The notes under the pieces: model-generated
What the model saw: the letters and a program-made list of their open reading frames with translations, nothing else
Databases searched by the model: none
What the model was told of the DNA's origin: nothing
NCBI RefSeq assembly: GCF_050916355.1
Contig: NZ_CP136946.1
Coordinates: 3,720,001 to 3,784,000, forward strand
DNA from: Jeongeupia wiesaeckerbachi
GTDB lineage: Bacteria; Pseudomonadota; Gammaproteobacteria; Burkholderiales; Chitinibacteraceae
DNA: 64,000 nt
Direction of reading: 5' to 3'
Program-made: the position numbers and the translations under genes
Shown here: positions 1-8,874 of the stretch, piece after piece
How positions within the stretch are numbered: position 1 is the stretch's first letter
How the letters are laid out: each line of letters opens with the position of its first letter

Positions 1-827
1 TCGGTGATGATTCCCCCTGGCTGTTCCAGCTGGACCAACAGTTCAACATCACCGACAAGCAGTTGATCAAGGAATACCCGCTCGACACCAACGGCCGCAT
101 TCCGAAAAGCCTCAAACCGGATTACGAGGCGATGACACAAGTGCGCATCGGCAAGCACTACTGGCGCATCGTGCTCGGCTCGGGTAGCAAATCCACCGTG
201 CGCGAATGGGGCTATCTGCTGTCGGACGACCGGCAGACCAAACTGGAGCGCGACCTCAAGCCGCTGTATGCGCAGCTGTACGCTGCCAGTGGCTTCAGCA
301 GTGATGAAACGCTGAATATCGAAGGTCTGGCCACCGCTGGCGGCCATGCCTATCTGTTCAATCGCGGCAACTCCGGCAGTAACCTGATCTTCCGTCTCGA
401 TCAGGCCGAGTTCATCGCCTACATGCAAGGCACGCTGCCCCAGATCAGCAAGCTCGAGACCTTTAAGGTCAGCCTGCCGCGCATCAGCAATTTCGAAGCC
501 GGCCTGTCCGGTGGCGAGTTCTGGCCGCAAGCCAACAGCCTTGTCTACACCGCCTCGGTCGAAGCCACCGGCGATGCCTACAACGATGGCGCAATCCTCG
601 GCAGCTTTGTCGGACTGATTCCGCTGACCGCGCTGAAAGCAGGCCAGACGCTCGATCTTGCGCCGACCTCGGTGCTGCTGACCCGTCACGGCCGCGCGCT
701 GGTGACCAAGCTCGAATCGCTCGCAATCACCGCATCGGACGACGATGAAATCAAGGGCGTGCTTGTCAGCGACAACGACAACGGTACCAGCGAGTTCTTC
801 CGCTTCGAGCTGGAACTGAACGACTGA
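1..827 (+). CDS. Uncharacterised propeller-like protein, 3' part
   Basis: The gene is cut by the window edge: the reading frame is open from base 3, so the TTG at base 63 is an internal codon and not a start. About 274 residues are visible. The first visible residues (GDDSPWLFQLD) and the later pattern of short beta-strand-like segments ending in a C-terminal acidic stretch (SDNDNGTSEFFRFELELND) look like a bacterial beta-propeller-type protein. The family could be DUF6929, but this is recognised by eye only and is tentative. There is no cysteine-rich or catalytic motif that I can name. A GC-rich inverted repeat without a T-tract follows the stop. Confidence 0.6.
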   Translation, partial: GDDSPWLFQLDQQFNITDKQLIKEYPLDTNGRIPKSLKPDYEAMTQVRIGKHYWRIVLGSGSKSTVREWGYLLSDDRQTKLERDLKPLYAQLYAASGFSSDETLNIEGLATAGGHAYLFNRGNSGSNLIFRLDQAEFIAYMQGTLPQISKLETFKVSLPRISNFEAGLSGGEFWPQANSLVYTASVEATGDAYNDGAILGSFVGLIPLTALKAGQTLDLAPTSVLLTRHGRALVTKLESLAITASDDDEIKGVLVSDNDNGTSEFFRFELELND

Positions 828-925
828 AGCCGGTTCGCTCGCCCCGCCACCGGGGCGACGCGACCGGCGGTGCACCCCGTTTCCGGGCACCGCCCCCCCA
901 TCCCAATATCAGGAGTCGCGCATCA

Positions 926-1735
926 ATGCGTCATTTGCTGTTCGCCGGACTGTTTGTACTCGCCGGCATCGCCCACGCCAGTGATCTCGACGAGATCAAG
1001 AAAAAAGGTGAAGTGGTCATCGGGGTCAAGGACTCCTCGCCGCCGTTTTCGCTGATGGACACGAAAACCCGTACGCTGCGCGGTTACGACATCGAGTTTG
1101 CCCAAGGCATTGCCCGCCGGCTCGGGGTCAAGCCGATCTTCCTCATCGTCGAATCCGATGACCGGATTCCGGCCTTGAAGGCGCACAAGGTCGATCTGGT
1201 GGTGGCCGACCTGACCCGCACCAAGGAAAGGGAAAAGGAAATCGAGTTCAGCCTCGGCTACTTTGTGACCGAGGACAAGGTGCTGGCCAAGAAAGGCCTG
1301 TTCAAGCGCGATGCCGACCTCAACACCGCACGGCTCGGGGCAACCGCAACGTCCAGCACATCCAAGATGCTGCGCAAGAATTACCCGCAGGCCAAGCTGA
1401 GCGAGTTCGAAGACAAGCCGGAAATCGTCAAGGCCCTGCTGGCCAACCAGATTGACGGCGCCGTTGCCGATGCGCCGGTGCTGGCGAACTTCCAGTCCAA
1501 ATTGCCGCGAGATCTGCGCAGCCAGTACGAGGTTTCCGAATTTGCGCTGAGTGTGAAGATTCTGGGCGTCGGGATCCGCAAGAACGAGAAGGACCTGCGC
1601 TCGGCCGTCGACACCGCCTTGCTTGAAATGGAAAAAACCGGCGAAGCGGAAAAAATCTTTGACCGCTGGTTCGGTTCGGGCACGCCCGATCCGATCACGC
1701 GGATCTTTACCATCAGCAGTTTCCGCGCACAGTAA
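926..1735 (+). CDS. Periplasmic amino-acid-type substrate-binding protein (SBP family 3)
   Basis: A 269-residue protein with a Sec signal peptide (MRHLLFAGLFVLAGIAHA, cleavage after about residue 18). The mature part begins with the typical opening of family-3 solute-binding proteins (LDEIKKKGEVVIGVKDSSPPF) and continues with GYDIEFAQGIARRLGV and the hinge-region pattern VDLVVADLTRTKEREKEIEFS. It would bind a small polar ligand, probably an amino acid, in the periplasm. No permease or ATPase gene is adjacent, so it is an orphan; a role in ligand sensing or a distant transporter is possible. A GC-rich hairpin follows the stop codon. Confidence 0.9.
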   Translation: MRHLLFAGLFVLAGIAHASDLDEIKKKGEVVIGVKDSSPPFSLMDTKTRTLRGYDIEFAQGIARRLGVKPIFLIVESDDRIPALKAHKVDLVVADLTRTKEREKEIEFSLGYFVTEDKVLAKKGLFKRDADLNTARLGATATSSTSKMLRKNYPQAKLSEFEDKPEIVKALLANQIDGAVADAPVLANFQSKLPRDLRSQYEVSEFALSVKILGVGIRKNEKDLRSAVDTALLEMEKTGEAEKIFDRWFGSGTPDPITRIFTISSFRAQ

Positions 1736-1742
1736 GCCCTCA

Positions 1743-1766
1743 GGCCCGCAGATGCGGGCCTTGTCG
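1743..1766 (+). terminator. Probable terminator after the SBP gene
   Basis: Perfect 7-bp GC stem (GGCCCGC/GCGGGCC, loop AGAT) about 7 bases after the stop of the SBP gene, followed by only a weak T-rich tail (TTGTCGT). A factor-independent terminator is plausible but weak. Confidence 0.5.
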
Positions 1767-1844
1767 TATCCCGCGCATGCGGCCGATCGGCACCGCAACA
1801 TGCTACTCTGCCCGGTTAAGCTGATATCACACCGGAGCCGCACC

Positions 1845-2033
1845 ATGTTTACCTGTCTGAACCAAGCCTGCGAAGCGAAGTGGAAGCCCGAGGAAGTCGA
1901 AATCAGGAACGAAGGCCAGGGCGAACTGTTCCGCTGCCCCTTGTGCCGCGCCCGCAACTTCGTGACGCGCAGCGTCAAGGCCGACGGCTCGGTCGTCTAC
2001 AAGCAACTGCCGCCGCCGCCCAAGATCGGATAA
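1845..2033 (+). CDS. Small zinc-ribbon protein
   Basis: A 62-residue protein with two cysteine pairs, CLNQAC near the N-terminus and CPLC around residues 34-37, arranged as a C4 zinc ribbon. The ATG at 1845 was chosen because it begins right before the first cysteine; the frame is open further upstream but that part overlaps the SBP gene. No partner is apparent. The function is unknown; such short ribbons may bind nucleic acid or a protein partner. Confidence 0.7.
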   Translation: MFTCLNQACEAKWKPEEVEIRNEGQGELFRCPLCRARNFVTRSVKADGSVVYKQLPPPPKIG

Positions 2034-2054
2034 CGGCTGCGGCCGGTACGATGC

Positions 2055-4199
2055 TCAGCGCAATTGCGCAGCAAGCACCTTTCTGGGCACGACCGGCACC
2101 AAAGCCACCGGCGGGCCGATCACCGGGGTGTTCAACGGTGCCGCCGCGCCGATCATGATCACGATCGAGTTGCTGCCGGGGTTGAGATCGGGATTGGGGT
2201 TCTGCTTCCAGTTGTTCATCATCCACACATTGCCGGACCGGTCGATCTGGCCGCCGGTAATCCGCTCGAGCGAATTGCTGAGATAGCCGGTTGCGGGCGA
2301 GATCGGATCGCCGACCTTCATGCCGGGCGGGCATTTGCTGGTATCGGTGCCGCAGAAGCGGCTGATGCCGGTCAATGCGGTCGTCGGTGTAACACCGACG
2401 CTGTCCGGGCCGAAGTTGAACACCCACACCGTATCGTTGCCGTCGACCGAGATCCCCCAAGGCACGGTGATGCCGCCGCCGGTAAAGGGCGAGCCCGGGT
2501 ACGGCTCATGGCTGCCCCGCTGATAGAGCGTGATCGACGGATTCGTGGCCGGACCGACGTTCGACCTGTCTGGGCACGGTGCATCCAGCCAGTCCGAGTT
2601 GGCGACCCAGATATTGCCCTTGCTGTCGGCCGCGTTACCGATGGGGTGGCTCAGCAGTGGGCGCTTCGGATCGGCGCCGGCATTGGTCAGCGTCTTGATG
2701 ATGGTGCCGTCCGGCGCAAGCACCACCACGGTGTTGCCCCTGTTGGTGGTGACCCAGACATTGCCGTCCAGATCGACCACGGTGCCGAATGGCTTGAGGT
2801 TCGGCAGCGCGCCCGGCGCAAGCGCGGCCAGCGGGATATTGACGGCCCGCGTCGGGTCGCCATTGGGAATCTTGGTGACCGTGTCGTTGCCGCAATTGGC
2901 CAGCCAGATATTGCCGGCCTGATCCGACGATGTGCCTTGCGGCCACGAAATATTGCCCTGGGTGAAGCCGGTAGCTGGAGAAATCGGCGAACCATCGGGC
3001 CGGAATACCGACACGCTGTTGTGCGGCGCTTCCAGTGACGTGCCGATGCAGGGCGGGTCCTCGAAGCCGAAATTGCCGGTCCAGATATTGCCTGCGGGAT
3101 CTAGCGTAATCCCGAAACCGGCGCCGCTGAGACCGCCGCCAAAGTAAGGCGAACCGGGCACGACCTGGGCCGAGGGGGAGAACTTCAGCAGGCGCAAGCC
3201 GGCACACGTCGACTGGCCTCTGTACTGCGGCTCGTAGTTGTCGTTGGCCCAGGCATAACCCTGCGCATCGAAGGCGATGTTGCCAACGCCGTTGACGAGG
3301 TTGGAGGGGCTCTGTTCGCTGTAGAAGCCCCCCGTGACTTTCAGAAACAGCAACCAGTTCGTCGGGCGCGCGGCCAGCCCCGGATACTGCGCCGGCGATG
3401 CCTGCGCCAAACGGAATACCGGATCGGCCGCATCATCCGGGTAGCCGGGATATGCCGGGTACTTCACGATATTGGACAGCGCCTGCAGTACGTTGACTGG
3501 CCGCGCACCGCCAGGCGGGGTTGCCGCAGCAAACAGCTTGGCGCAACTCGCTTCTGCCGCGACGCAGGCGGCAACGACGTTGGCCAGCGAATTGAAGGTC
3601 GCCAGCGTGGATGTTGCGCCGCCATTGGGGGACGACGAAAGCGCAGTCCCAACCGCGCCGGAAACGGGATCCGCCAGATTGGTCGCCATCTGCGCGGCAT
3701 TGCGCATACCGATGACGTCCCCGGCGATGCCGGATGCGCTGATGAACTGCGCGAACGCGTTACCCGTGGCGACCGTTGTGCGATCGTTCACCACGATCGG
3801 CGGGCTGATTTCGCCATTGCCGGTGCCGATCGCGCTAGCCAGCATGGCCTCCCCCAAGGTCGCCTGGACAAACAGGAGGGGCTGCTGAGTCGTCTGCGCC
3901 TCGGACAACGCGTAATCGATGGAGAAAGTGCCGTCACCGCTGGTTGTCGCCGAACCGAGCTGCACCCATGCTGCGTCGTCGCCTGAAAAGCTGGCATACA
4001 GTTCGACCCGGTAGTTCCCGAGGCCTGCCGAGCGGCTCTGGACCTGCCCCGACAGCGTCAGTTGCTTGCCGGACGGCGAATCGCCATCGAAGCATCCACC
4101 CAATGCCAGTGCCAGGCTGGCCGACAAGGCCATGGCCCGCCACGATCCGCCACGGCCCGGCTGTTGAACCCGCATACGCTGTTTCATGTTCACCGCCAT
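2055..4199 (-). CDS. NHL-repeat (virginiamycin-B-lyase-like) lipoprotein
   Basis: A 714-residue protein with a lipoprotein signal sequence (SLALALGGC, lipobox cysteine near residue 36). Residues of about 60-250 form an adhesin-like N-terminal part; from about residue 300 there are at least seven repeats of the form D-x-x-GN-x-W (for example DPAGNIWTGNFG, DLDGNVWVTTNRG, DRSGNVWMMNNW), typical of an NHL/Vgb-type beta-propeller. It is probably anchored in the outer membrane. The start could be the ATG at 4199 or the one at 4187; neither has a clear ribosome binding site. Real lyase activity cannot be inferred from the fold. Confidence 0.8.
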   Translation of the reverse strand: MAVNMKQRMRVQQPGRGGSWRAMALSASLALALGGCFDGDSPSGKQLTLSGQVQSRSAGLGNYRVELYASFSGDDAAWVQLGSATTSGDGTFSIDYALSEAQTTQQPLLFVQATLGEAMLASAIGTGNGEISPPIVVNDRTTVATGNAFAQFISASGIAGDVIGMRNAAQMATNLADPVSGAVGTALSSSPNGGATSTLATFNSLANVVAACVAAEASCAKLFAAATPPGGARPVNVLQALSNIVKYPAYPGYPDDAADPVFRLAQASPAQYPGLAARPTNWLLFLKVTGGFYSEQSPSNLVNGVGNIAFDAQGYAWANDNYEPQYRGQSTCAGLRLLKFSPSAQVVPGSPYFGGGLSGAGFGITLDPAGNIWTGNFGFEDPPCIGTSLEAPHNSVSVFRPDGSPISPATGFTQGNISWPQGTSSDQAGNIWLANCGNDTVTKIPNGDPTRAVNIPLAALAPGALPNLKPFGTVVDLDGNVWVTTNRGNTVVVLAPDGTIIKTLTNAGADPKRPLLSHPIGNAADSKGNIWVANSDWLDAPCPDRSNVGPATNPSITLYQRGSHEPYPGSPFTGGGITVPWGISVDGNDTVWVFNFGPDSVGVTPTTALTGISRFCGTDTSKCPPGMKVGDPISPATGYLSNSLERITGGQIDRSGNVWMMNNWKQNPNPDLNPGSNSIVIMIGAAAPLNTPVIGPPVALVPVVPRKVLAAQLR

Positions 4200-4455
4200 G
4201 GATGGCCGACGCCCTCGGGGAAACGAGGGAGAACGCGAGGAAACTCCTTACAACGTAATCGAGCCGTATCGGTTTATCCAGCCTTTTTCGGCACGCGGCC
4301 GCCATGCTGCCCGCGGGAAATCCCCTACCAGCTCAGTGAGTTGGTCACGATTGCGCCACCGGACCGGTTTTGCGGCGTTTTGATCGCACCCGAGCGCATC
4401 TGCCCGCGCATTGCTGCGATCCATGAAGGCACTGCTTCCGGATGCACCCGGATCG

Positions 4456-4809
4456 TCAGACCAGCACGTGTCTCACTTCGGCGAAGAAGTCATACACCTG
4501 CTGCTCGACCGCCGGATCAACCATCGTCTCCGGCCGTCGTCCGCGCGGGCAGGCTAGCTTGGGGGTGGTGCCAAACAGCCGGCAGATGATCGGCCGCTCG
4601 GTATAGACCTGACAGCCCTTGGGGCCGAGGTGGGGGCAGTTCAGTTCGGCCAGCGCCGCATCGCGTTCGGCCGTCGACTTGCGCGGCAGCCGGGCCATTT
4701 CCTCGCTCGATGTCGTCACCGGCCCGCAGCAGTCGTGACAGCCCGGTTCGCATTCGAACGACGGGATGCGTTCGCGGAAAAAGCGGATGGTCTGGGCGTG
4801 GGGCGTCAT
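4456..4809 (-). CDS. YkgJ-family cysteine-cluster protein
   Basis: A 117-residue protein with the YkgJ-type cysteine pattern: CEPGCHDCCGP near residues 20-30 and CPHLGPKGC...CRLFG around residues 66-87, likely binding zinc or an iron-sulfur cluster. The start at 4809 is preferred over the upstream in-frame one at 4830 because AAGGA lies six bases before it. It lies 91 bases downstream of alkB on the same strand, so the two may be co-transcribed. Its biochemical role is not established in this family. Confidence 0.85.
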   Translation of the reverse strand: MTPHAQTIRFFRERIPSFECEPGCHDCCGPVTTSSEEMARLPRKSTAERDAALAELNCPHLGPKGCQVYTERPIICRLFGTTPKLACPRGRRPETMVDPAVEQQVYDFFAEVRHVLV

Positions 4810-4900
4810 TGAAGGTCCTTGGCGGTGCACCCGCGCAATCTACGCCGATCGCGCCGCGATGCCAGCGCAGCATTCCCGCTCGCGCGGCAGCCATATCAAA

Positions 4901-5548
4901 TCAGCGCACTTTCCTGAAGGTCAGGTTGATCCGCTGTTCGCCCAGCAAGGGGTGACTGCCGGGCTTGATCGGCAACACGCCGTGATAGCGCAGCCTTGAC
5001 GGCCCGCCCCAGACGACGACGTCACCATGGGCGATCGGCACGCGCGCCTGCTTGTCGCTGCGCTCGAAACCGCCGAACAGGAACACCGCCGGCAGACCGA
5101 GCGAGACCGAGACGATCGGGTGATCGTAATCGAGTTCGTCCTTGTCCTGATGCAGGCTCAGCCGCGCGCCGATGGCGTAGCGGTTGATCAGGCAGGCTTC
5201 GGGCGTGAAGCCGTCGAAACCCGCCTCGCCGGCGGCGTCGAGCGCCAGTTGCGCGAACGCCCGCGGCATTGCCGGCCAGCGCCGGCCGCTGTCGGGGTCG
5301 ATGGCGTCGTAACGATAGCCGCGCCGATCGCTGACCCAGCCGAGCGCACCGGCATTGCTCATCGCCACCGACATCCGTTGCCCGCCGGGGGTAATCAGGT
5401 GACGGAACGGTGCATCGGCGGTGACCGCGTCGATGGCTTGCAGCAGGTCCGGCACGCGCGGCAGCGCAAAACCGCGCAGCACCATCGCGCCCGGCGCGAG
5501 GACTTCGCACCAATCGGGCGGGGAGTCGGCAAACAGATCATCGATCAT
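4901..5548 (-). CDS. alkB: Alpha-ketoglutarate-dependent dioxygenase AlkB
   Basis: Oxidatively demethylates 1-methyladenine and 3-methylcytosine in DNA and RNA, using Fe(II), 2-oxoglutarate and oxygen. The 215-residue protein matches the E. coli enzyme along its whole length. The iron ligands are H133 and D135 (in SLHQDKDE) and H189 (in RYHGV), and the 2-oxoglutarate-binding RxNxTxR pattern is RINLTFR at 206-212. The substrate-lid motifs TPGGQRMSVAMSN and GWVSDRRGYRY are also present. The ATG at 5548 gives the usual length of the family; the frame extends 13 codons further upstream without support. A YkgJ-type gene follows on the same strand. Confidence 0.96.
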   Translation of the reverse strand: MIDDLFADSPPDWCEVLAPGAMVLRGFALPRVPDLLQAIDAVTADAPFRHLITPGGQRMSVAMSNAGALGWVSDRRGYRYDAIDPDSGRRWPAMPRAFAQLALDAAGEAGFDGFTPEACLINRYAIGARLSLHQDKDELDYDHPIVSVSLGLPAVFLFGGFERSDKQARVPIAHGDVVVWGGPSRLRYHGVLPIKPGSHPLLGEQRINLTFRKVR

Positions 5549-5784
5549 GGCCGTGCCTCGGCACTGGCAAACCGCCGCATGGCGCACGCATCACCGACAC
5601 CGGCGCCGGCATTTTTTACGGCGGTAATGCTGCCGAACAGACCCGGTCGCCACGCGGACGACGCTATGCTAACTGGTTGCATAAAGCCACCTTATAACAA
5701 CGATAACCACTAGCGTCCTGCATAGGCAGCGACGCGCATACCACGGGCTGGCAAGGATTTCCCGGACATCATCAGAGAGGCCAC

Positions 5785-6846
5785 ATGGGCACCCGTTTTC
5801 AGCAAAACGAAGCCGAACGCATCGCCACCCTGCACCAATATGGCATTCTGGACACCCCGCCCGACGGTGCGTTCGACCATATCACCGCGCTGGCGGCCAA
5901 ACTGCTCGACGTGCCCATTGCCATTGTCAGCCTCGTCGACACCGACCGCATCTGGTTCAAATCGCATCACGGCCTCGACACCGACACCATCGACCGCGCG
6001 CCGGGCCTGTGCGCATCGGCCATTCTTGGCGACCTGCCTTATGTCGTGAACGATGCGGCGATCGATCCGCGCACGCTGAGCAACCCGCTGGTCGCCAGCG
6101 AATTCGGCCTGCGCTTCTACGCCGGGATTCCGCTGCAGACCCGCGACGACCACAACCTCGGCACCCTGTGCTGCATCGACTTCGCGCCCCGCGAAGTCAG
6201 CACCGAAGACATCGACGCGCTGCGCAAGCTCGCCACGCTGGTCATGGACCAGATGGAACTCAGGCTGGCTGCGCGCCGCGTGCATGCGCTCAATCAGGAT
6301 CTGCGGCAAGCGCACGAAGCGCTGCGCATCCAGGCGCTGCACGATCCGTTGACCGGCCTGTGGAACCGCCGGGCGATTCTGGATCACCTCAACCGCACCC
6401 TGGCGCTGTCCCGGCGCGAACAGAAGCCGGTGACCGTGCTGATGCTCGATCTGGACCGCTTCAAAAGCATCAACGACAATTTCGGCCATCCGGTCGGCGA
6501 TCAGGTACTGATCGAAGCCGGCCGCCGGCTCAAGGCCGTCTGCCGCAGCAGCGATGCGGTCGGCCGTCTGGGTGGCGAGGAATTCCTGGTCGTGCTCTAT
6601 CCATCCGACGCCGATCGGGGCCAGCCCGCAGCCGAACGCTTCCGCCAGGCCATCGGCGCCCTGCCCTTCATCCTGCCTGCCGATACCCCGGTGCCCCGGC
6701 TCGACGTGACCGTCAGCATCGGCACCTGCAGCAGTGTCGTCACCACCGACGCCGACAAGCTGGTCAAGCTGGCCGACGATGCCTTGCTCGCAGCCAAGAC
6801 CAACGGCCGCAATCGCATCGTCAGTCACACGCCCCCGCAGGACTGA
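5785..6846 (+). CDS. GAF-GGDEF diguanylate cyclase
   Basis: A 353-residue soluble protein that should make cyclic di-GMP from two GTP. Residues of about 20-160 form a GAF sensor domain (begins EAERIATLHQYGILDTPPDGAFD, typical of GAF proteins), and about 180-345 a GGDEF domain. The active-site motif is GGEEF at 263-267, and an RxxD inhibitory site (RSSD, 254-257) lies five residues before it, so product feedback is expected. There is no transmembrane segment and no EAL domain. The GAF ligand is unknown. Confidence 0.93.
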   Translation: MGTRFQQNEAERIATLHQYGILDTPPDGAFDHITALAAKLLDVPIAIVSLVDTDRIWFKSHHGLDTDTIDRAPGLCASAILGDLPYVVNDAAIDPRTLSNPLVASEFGLRFYAGIPLQTRDDHNLGTLCCIDFAPREVSTEDIDALRKLATLVMDQMELRLAARRVHALNQDLRQAHEALRIQALHDPLTGLWNRRAILDHLNRTLALSRREQKPVTVLMLDLDRFKSINDNFGHPVGDQVLIEAGRRLKAVCRSSDAVGRLGGEEFLVVLYPSDADRGQPAAERFRQAIGALPFILPADTPVPRLDVTVSIGTCSSVVTTDADKLVKLADDALLAAKTNGRNRIVSHTPPQD

Positions 6847-6942
6847 GCCCGCCGCGTCCCGGCGATGCGCGGCAGCGGTGCCGCAGCCCAGCGCATCGCC
6901 CTCTTGTAACAACGGCCTGCGAGTTCGTCACCGGCATCGCCA

Positions 6943-7191
6943 TCAACCGGCTTGCTCGCGCGGCCGGCAGCGCTTGCACGGACGAAATCCCGCGGCCTCG
7001 GCCGCATCGCAACTGGCGTGGAAGCTGACGTTCTCGGGCTTGGCCCGCGCGCCGCAGGATGGCCGGCAATACACCCCCGTGCTCGCTACCGCGTAATAGA
7101 ACGCGGCGTCGCGACTGCGCGCAACGACGGCCGCCCAGCGCGGGTCGGCCTCGGTAACGGCGGCGCGGGCGGCTTTTTGCTTCAGCGTCAT
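6943..7191 (-). CDS. Stand-alone Ada-type zinc-binding domain protein
   Basis: An 82-residue protein equal to the N-terminal domain of the adaptive-response protein Ada: RWAAVVARSRDAAFYYAVASTGVYCRPSC followed by four zinc-ligand cysteines C42, C46, C72 and C75 (final motif FRPCKRCRP). In Ada this domain binds DNA and repairs methylphosphotriesters through one cysteine. The AraC-type and methyltransferase domains of full Ada are missing. The ATG at 7191 has AAGGAG seven bases upstream, which supports a genuine short protein and not a fragment. Confidence 0.85.
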   Translation of the reverse strand: MTLKQKAARAAVTEADPRWAAVVARSRDAAFYYAVASTGVYCRPSCGARAKPENVSFHASCDAAEAAGFRPCKRCRPREQAG

Positions 7192-7492
7192 GATCGACTC
7201 CTTGTCGGGATCATGGCGCCATGCTGCACCGGCGCCGACCACGCCGCCTCCCGCTTCTTGCGCCGCGCCGCTTTCTCGTTCCCCCTCAAGCAGCGCTTTG
7301 CCGTGCTGCGTTTGCCGCAAACGGGCGAGATCCATCGCGGGCAGTACATCAGCAAACACCCATAAACCTGTTGTTTCAAAACGCCTTTCACTACGCCCAA
7401 GCTTGAGCACACCACACCCATGCTGGCACCTTGCGCATTGATGACATTGCCATTAATAACAACGCATCACGACCAAAGCACAGGGGATCACG
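7192..7492. other. Intergenic region, no gene seen
   Basis: A 301-base divergent spacer between the Ada-domain gene (minus) and the FGE-like gene (plus). Short open frames here lack ribosome binding sites and look like noise. It becomes AT-richer near 7430-7490 (CATTAATAACAACG), where the promoter of the plus-strand gene probably lies. Confidence 0.5.
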
Positions 7493-8815
7493 ATGAACCA
7501 AGCCGTACGCTACGCAGCAATGCGCGGCAGCCCACAACCCGCGTTGCCGGTTGTTGCGACAAGCAAAGCGCGCCCAAACCTGAAACCGCTCTTGCTCGGA
7601 GTGCTGCTCGCGCTCGGCATGCATGATGCCTTCGCCGCTGCCTGGCAGCCCGCCGGCGCCTATAAGCAAGGCGATGTCGTCGCACATCAGGGGCAGGAAT
7701 GGCAGGCCAGATGGTGGACCAGTGGCGATACGCCCGGCGCGGGCTCGATCGCGTGGCAGCCGGCGCCGCCGGAAAACGCCGCCGCATGGCAGTCCGGCCG
7801 GGCCTACACCGCCGGTGAACTGACGGCATTCCGCGGCGAGCTGTACCAGGCCCGCTGGTGGACACGGGGCGAGACGCCGGCCACGGCCGACGGCGCCTGG
7901 CGGGCACTCGGAACCGGCGTCAACGGCAGGCAGTTCGTCCGGGTAGCGGGCGGCACCTTCATCATGGGTGCGACGATTGCCGGCCCGGTCAACTACCCGA
8001 ACGAATACCCGGTACACCCGGTCACGCTATCGCCGTTCTGGTTGAGCGCCACCGAAGTTACCTATCGCCAGTTCGACCGCTACACCCGTGCCACCGGCCA
8101 GTCACCACTCAGCTCGGCCGATCTGGGCGGCGTGGACATGGGGCGCGGCGAAAACCCGGCGGTCAACGTGACATGGTGGGCGGCAATCAGGTACGTCAAC
8201 TGGCTGAACCAGCGCAAGGGCTGGCCCAAGGCCTATGACGAAGCCAGCGGCGATCTGCTCGATGCGGCGGGCCGGCCGACGGTCGACGTCGCCAAGGTCA
8301 TCGGCTATCGGCTGCCTACCGAGGCCGAATGGGAATATGCGGCGCGTGATCGCGGCCAGGACATCATCAATGCCTGGGGCAACGGCGCGCCGCTGATCAA
8401 CGGCAAACCGGCGGCCAACATTGCCGACAACGACTTCAAGGTCTACTTCGAGGCGCTGTTCAACGCGCCGCTGCCATCGTGGGTCGTTCCGTGGGAGGTG
8501 AGCGACGGCCATATCCGGCTCGCACCGGTCGGCAGCTTCGTGCCCAATTCGCTCGGCCTGTACGACATGTCGGGCAGCGCCTGGGAATGGACCAGCGACA
8601 AGGAGCGCGCCTTTACCACGCAGCCGCAGACCAACCCGGTCGGCGTCGGCGAAGCCCCGGGCCGGATCATGCGCGGCGCCAGTTGGGACAATGGTCAGGA
8701 CATGCACATCACCGACCGCTACGCCGGCAACCCCGCGGAATCGACCCCGGCCACCGGCCTGCGCCTGGCACGCTCCGTCATTCCGGGCCGCCACGACACC
8801 GATCGCGAAGACTGA
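7493..8815 (+). CDS. Secreted FGE/SUMF1-fold protein with two chitin-binding-like modules
   Basis: A 440-residue protein. An extended N-terminus leads to a signal peptide (LLLGVLLALGMHDAFA, about 33-48). Then come two copies of a CBM5/12-like module (about 49-92 and 98-141; each has AWQ...AY..G....(F/H).G...QARWWT.G.TP), as in chitinases. From about 150 to the end is a formylglycine-generating-enzyme/sulfatase-modifying fold (VAGGTFIMGA, YRLPTEAEWEYAARD, LYDMSGSAWEWTSD, MRGASWDNG). The whole protein contains no cysteine, so the catalytic cysteine pair of true FGE is absent; it is not expected to mature sulfatases. A chitin-associated secreted role is inferred. Confidence 0.88.
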   Translation: MNQAVRYAAMRGSPQPALPVVATSKARPNLKPLLLGVLLALGMHDAFAAAWQPAGAYKQGDVVAHQGQEWQARWWTSGDTPGAGSIAWQPAPPENAAAWQSGRAYTAGELTAFRGELYQARWWTRGETPATADGAWRALGTGVNGRQFVRVAGGTFIMGATIAGPVNYPNEYPVHPVTLSPFWLSATEVTYRQFDRYTRATGQSPLSSADLGGVDMGRGENPAVNVTWWAAIRYVNWLNQRKGWPKAYDEASGDLLDAAGRPTVDVAKVIGYRLPTEAEWEYAARDRGQDIINAWGNGAPLINGKPAANIADNDFKVYFEALFNAPLPSWVVPWEVSDGHIRLAPVGSFVPNSLGLYDMSGSAWEWTSDKERAFTTQPQTNPVGVGEAPGRIMRGASWDNGQDMHITDRYAGNPAESTPATGLRLARSVIPGRHDTDRED

Positions 8816-8835
8816 TCCCTTCGGCGCAGCGCCGA

Positions 8836-8869
8836 CGCCGGCCACGTCATACGCATGACGAGGCCGGCG
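8836..8869. terminator. Hairpin between convergent genes, likely bidirectional terminator
   Basis: Arms CGCCGGCC/GGCCGGCG outside and CGTCAT/ATGACG inside, separated by a single A-A mismatch, with loop ACGC. It lies between the stops of two convergent genes (8815 plus, 8875 minus). No T-tract on either side, so termination is inferred from position and stem strength. Confidence 0.55.
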
Positions 8870-8874
8870 CGCGA

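Noticed and set aside
838..868. GC-rich inverted repeat after the first gene as terminator
   Set aside because: Stem present but no T-tract on either strand, and it is too ordinary in this GC-rich genome to call.
923..1978. 351-codon minus-strand frame
   Set aside because: Antisense of the SBP gene; no recognisable domain.
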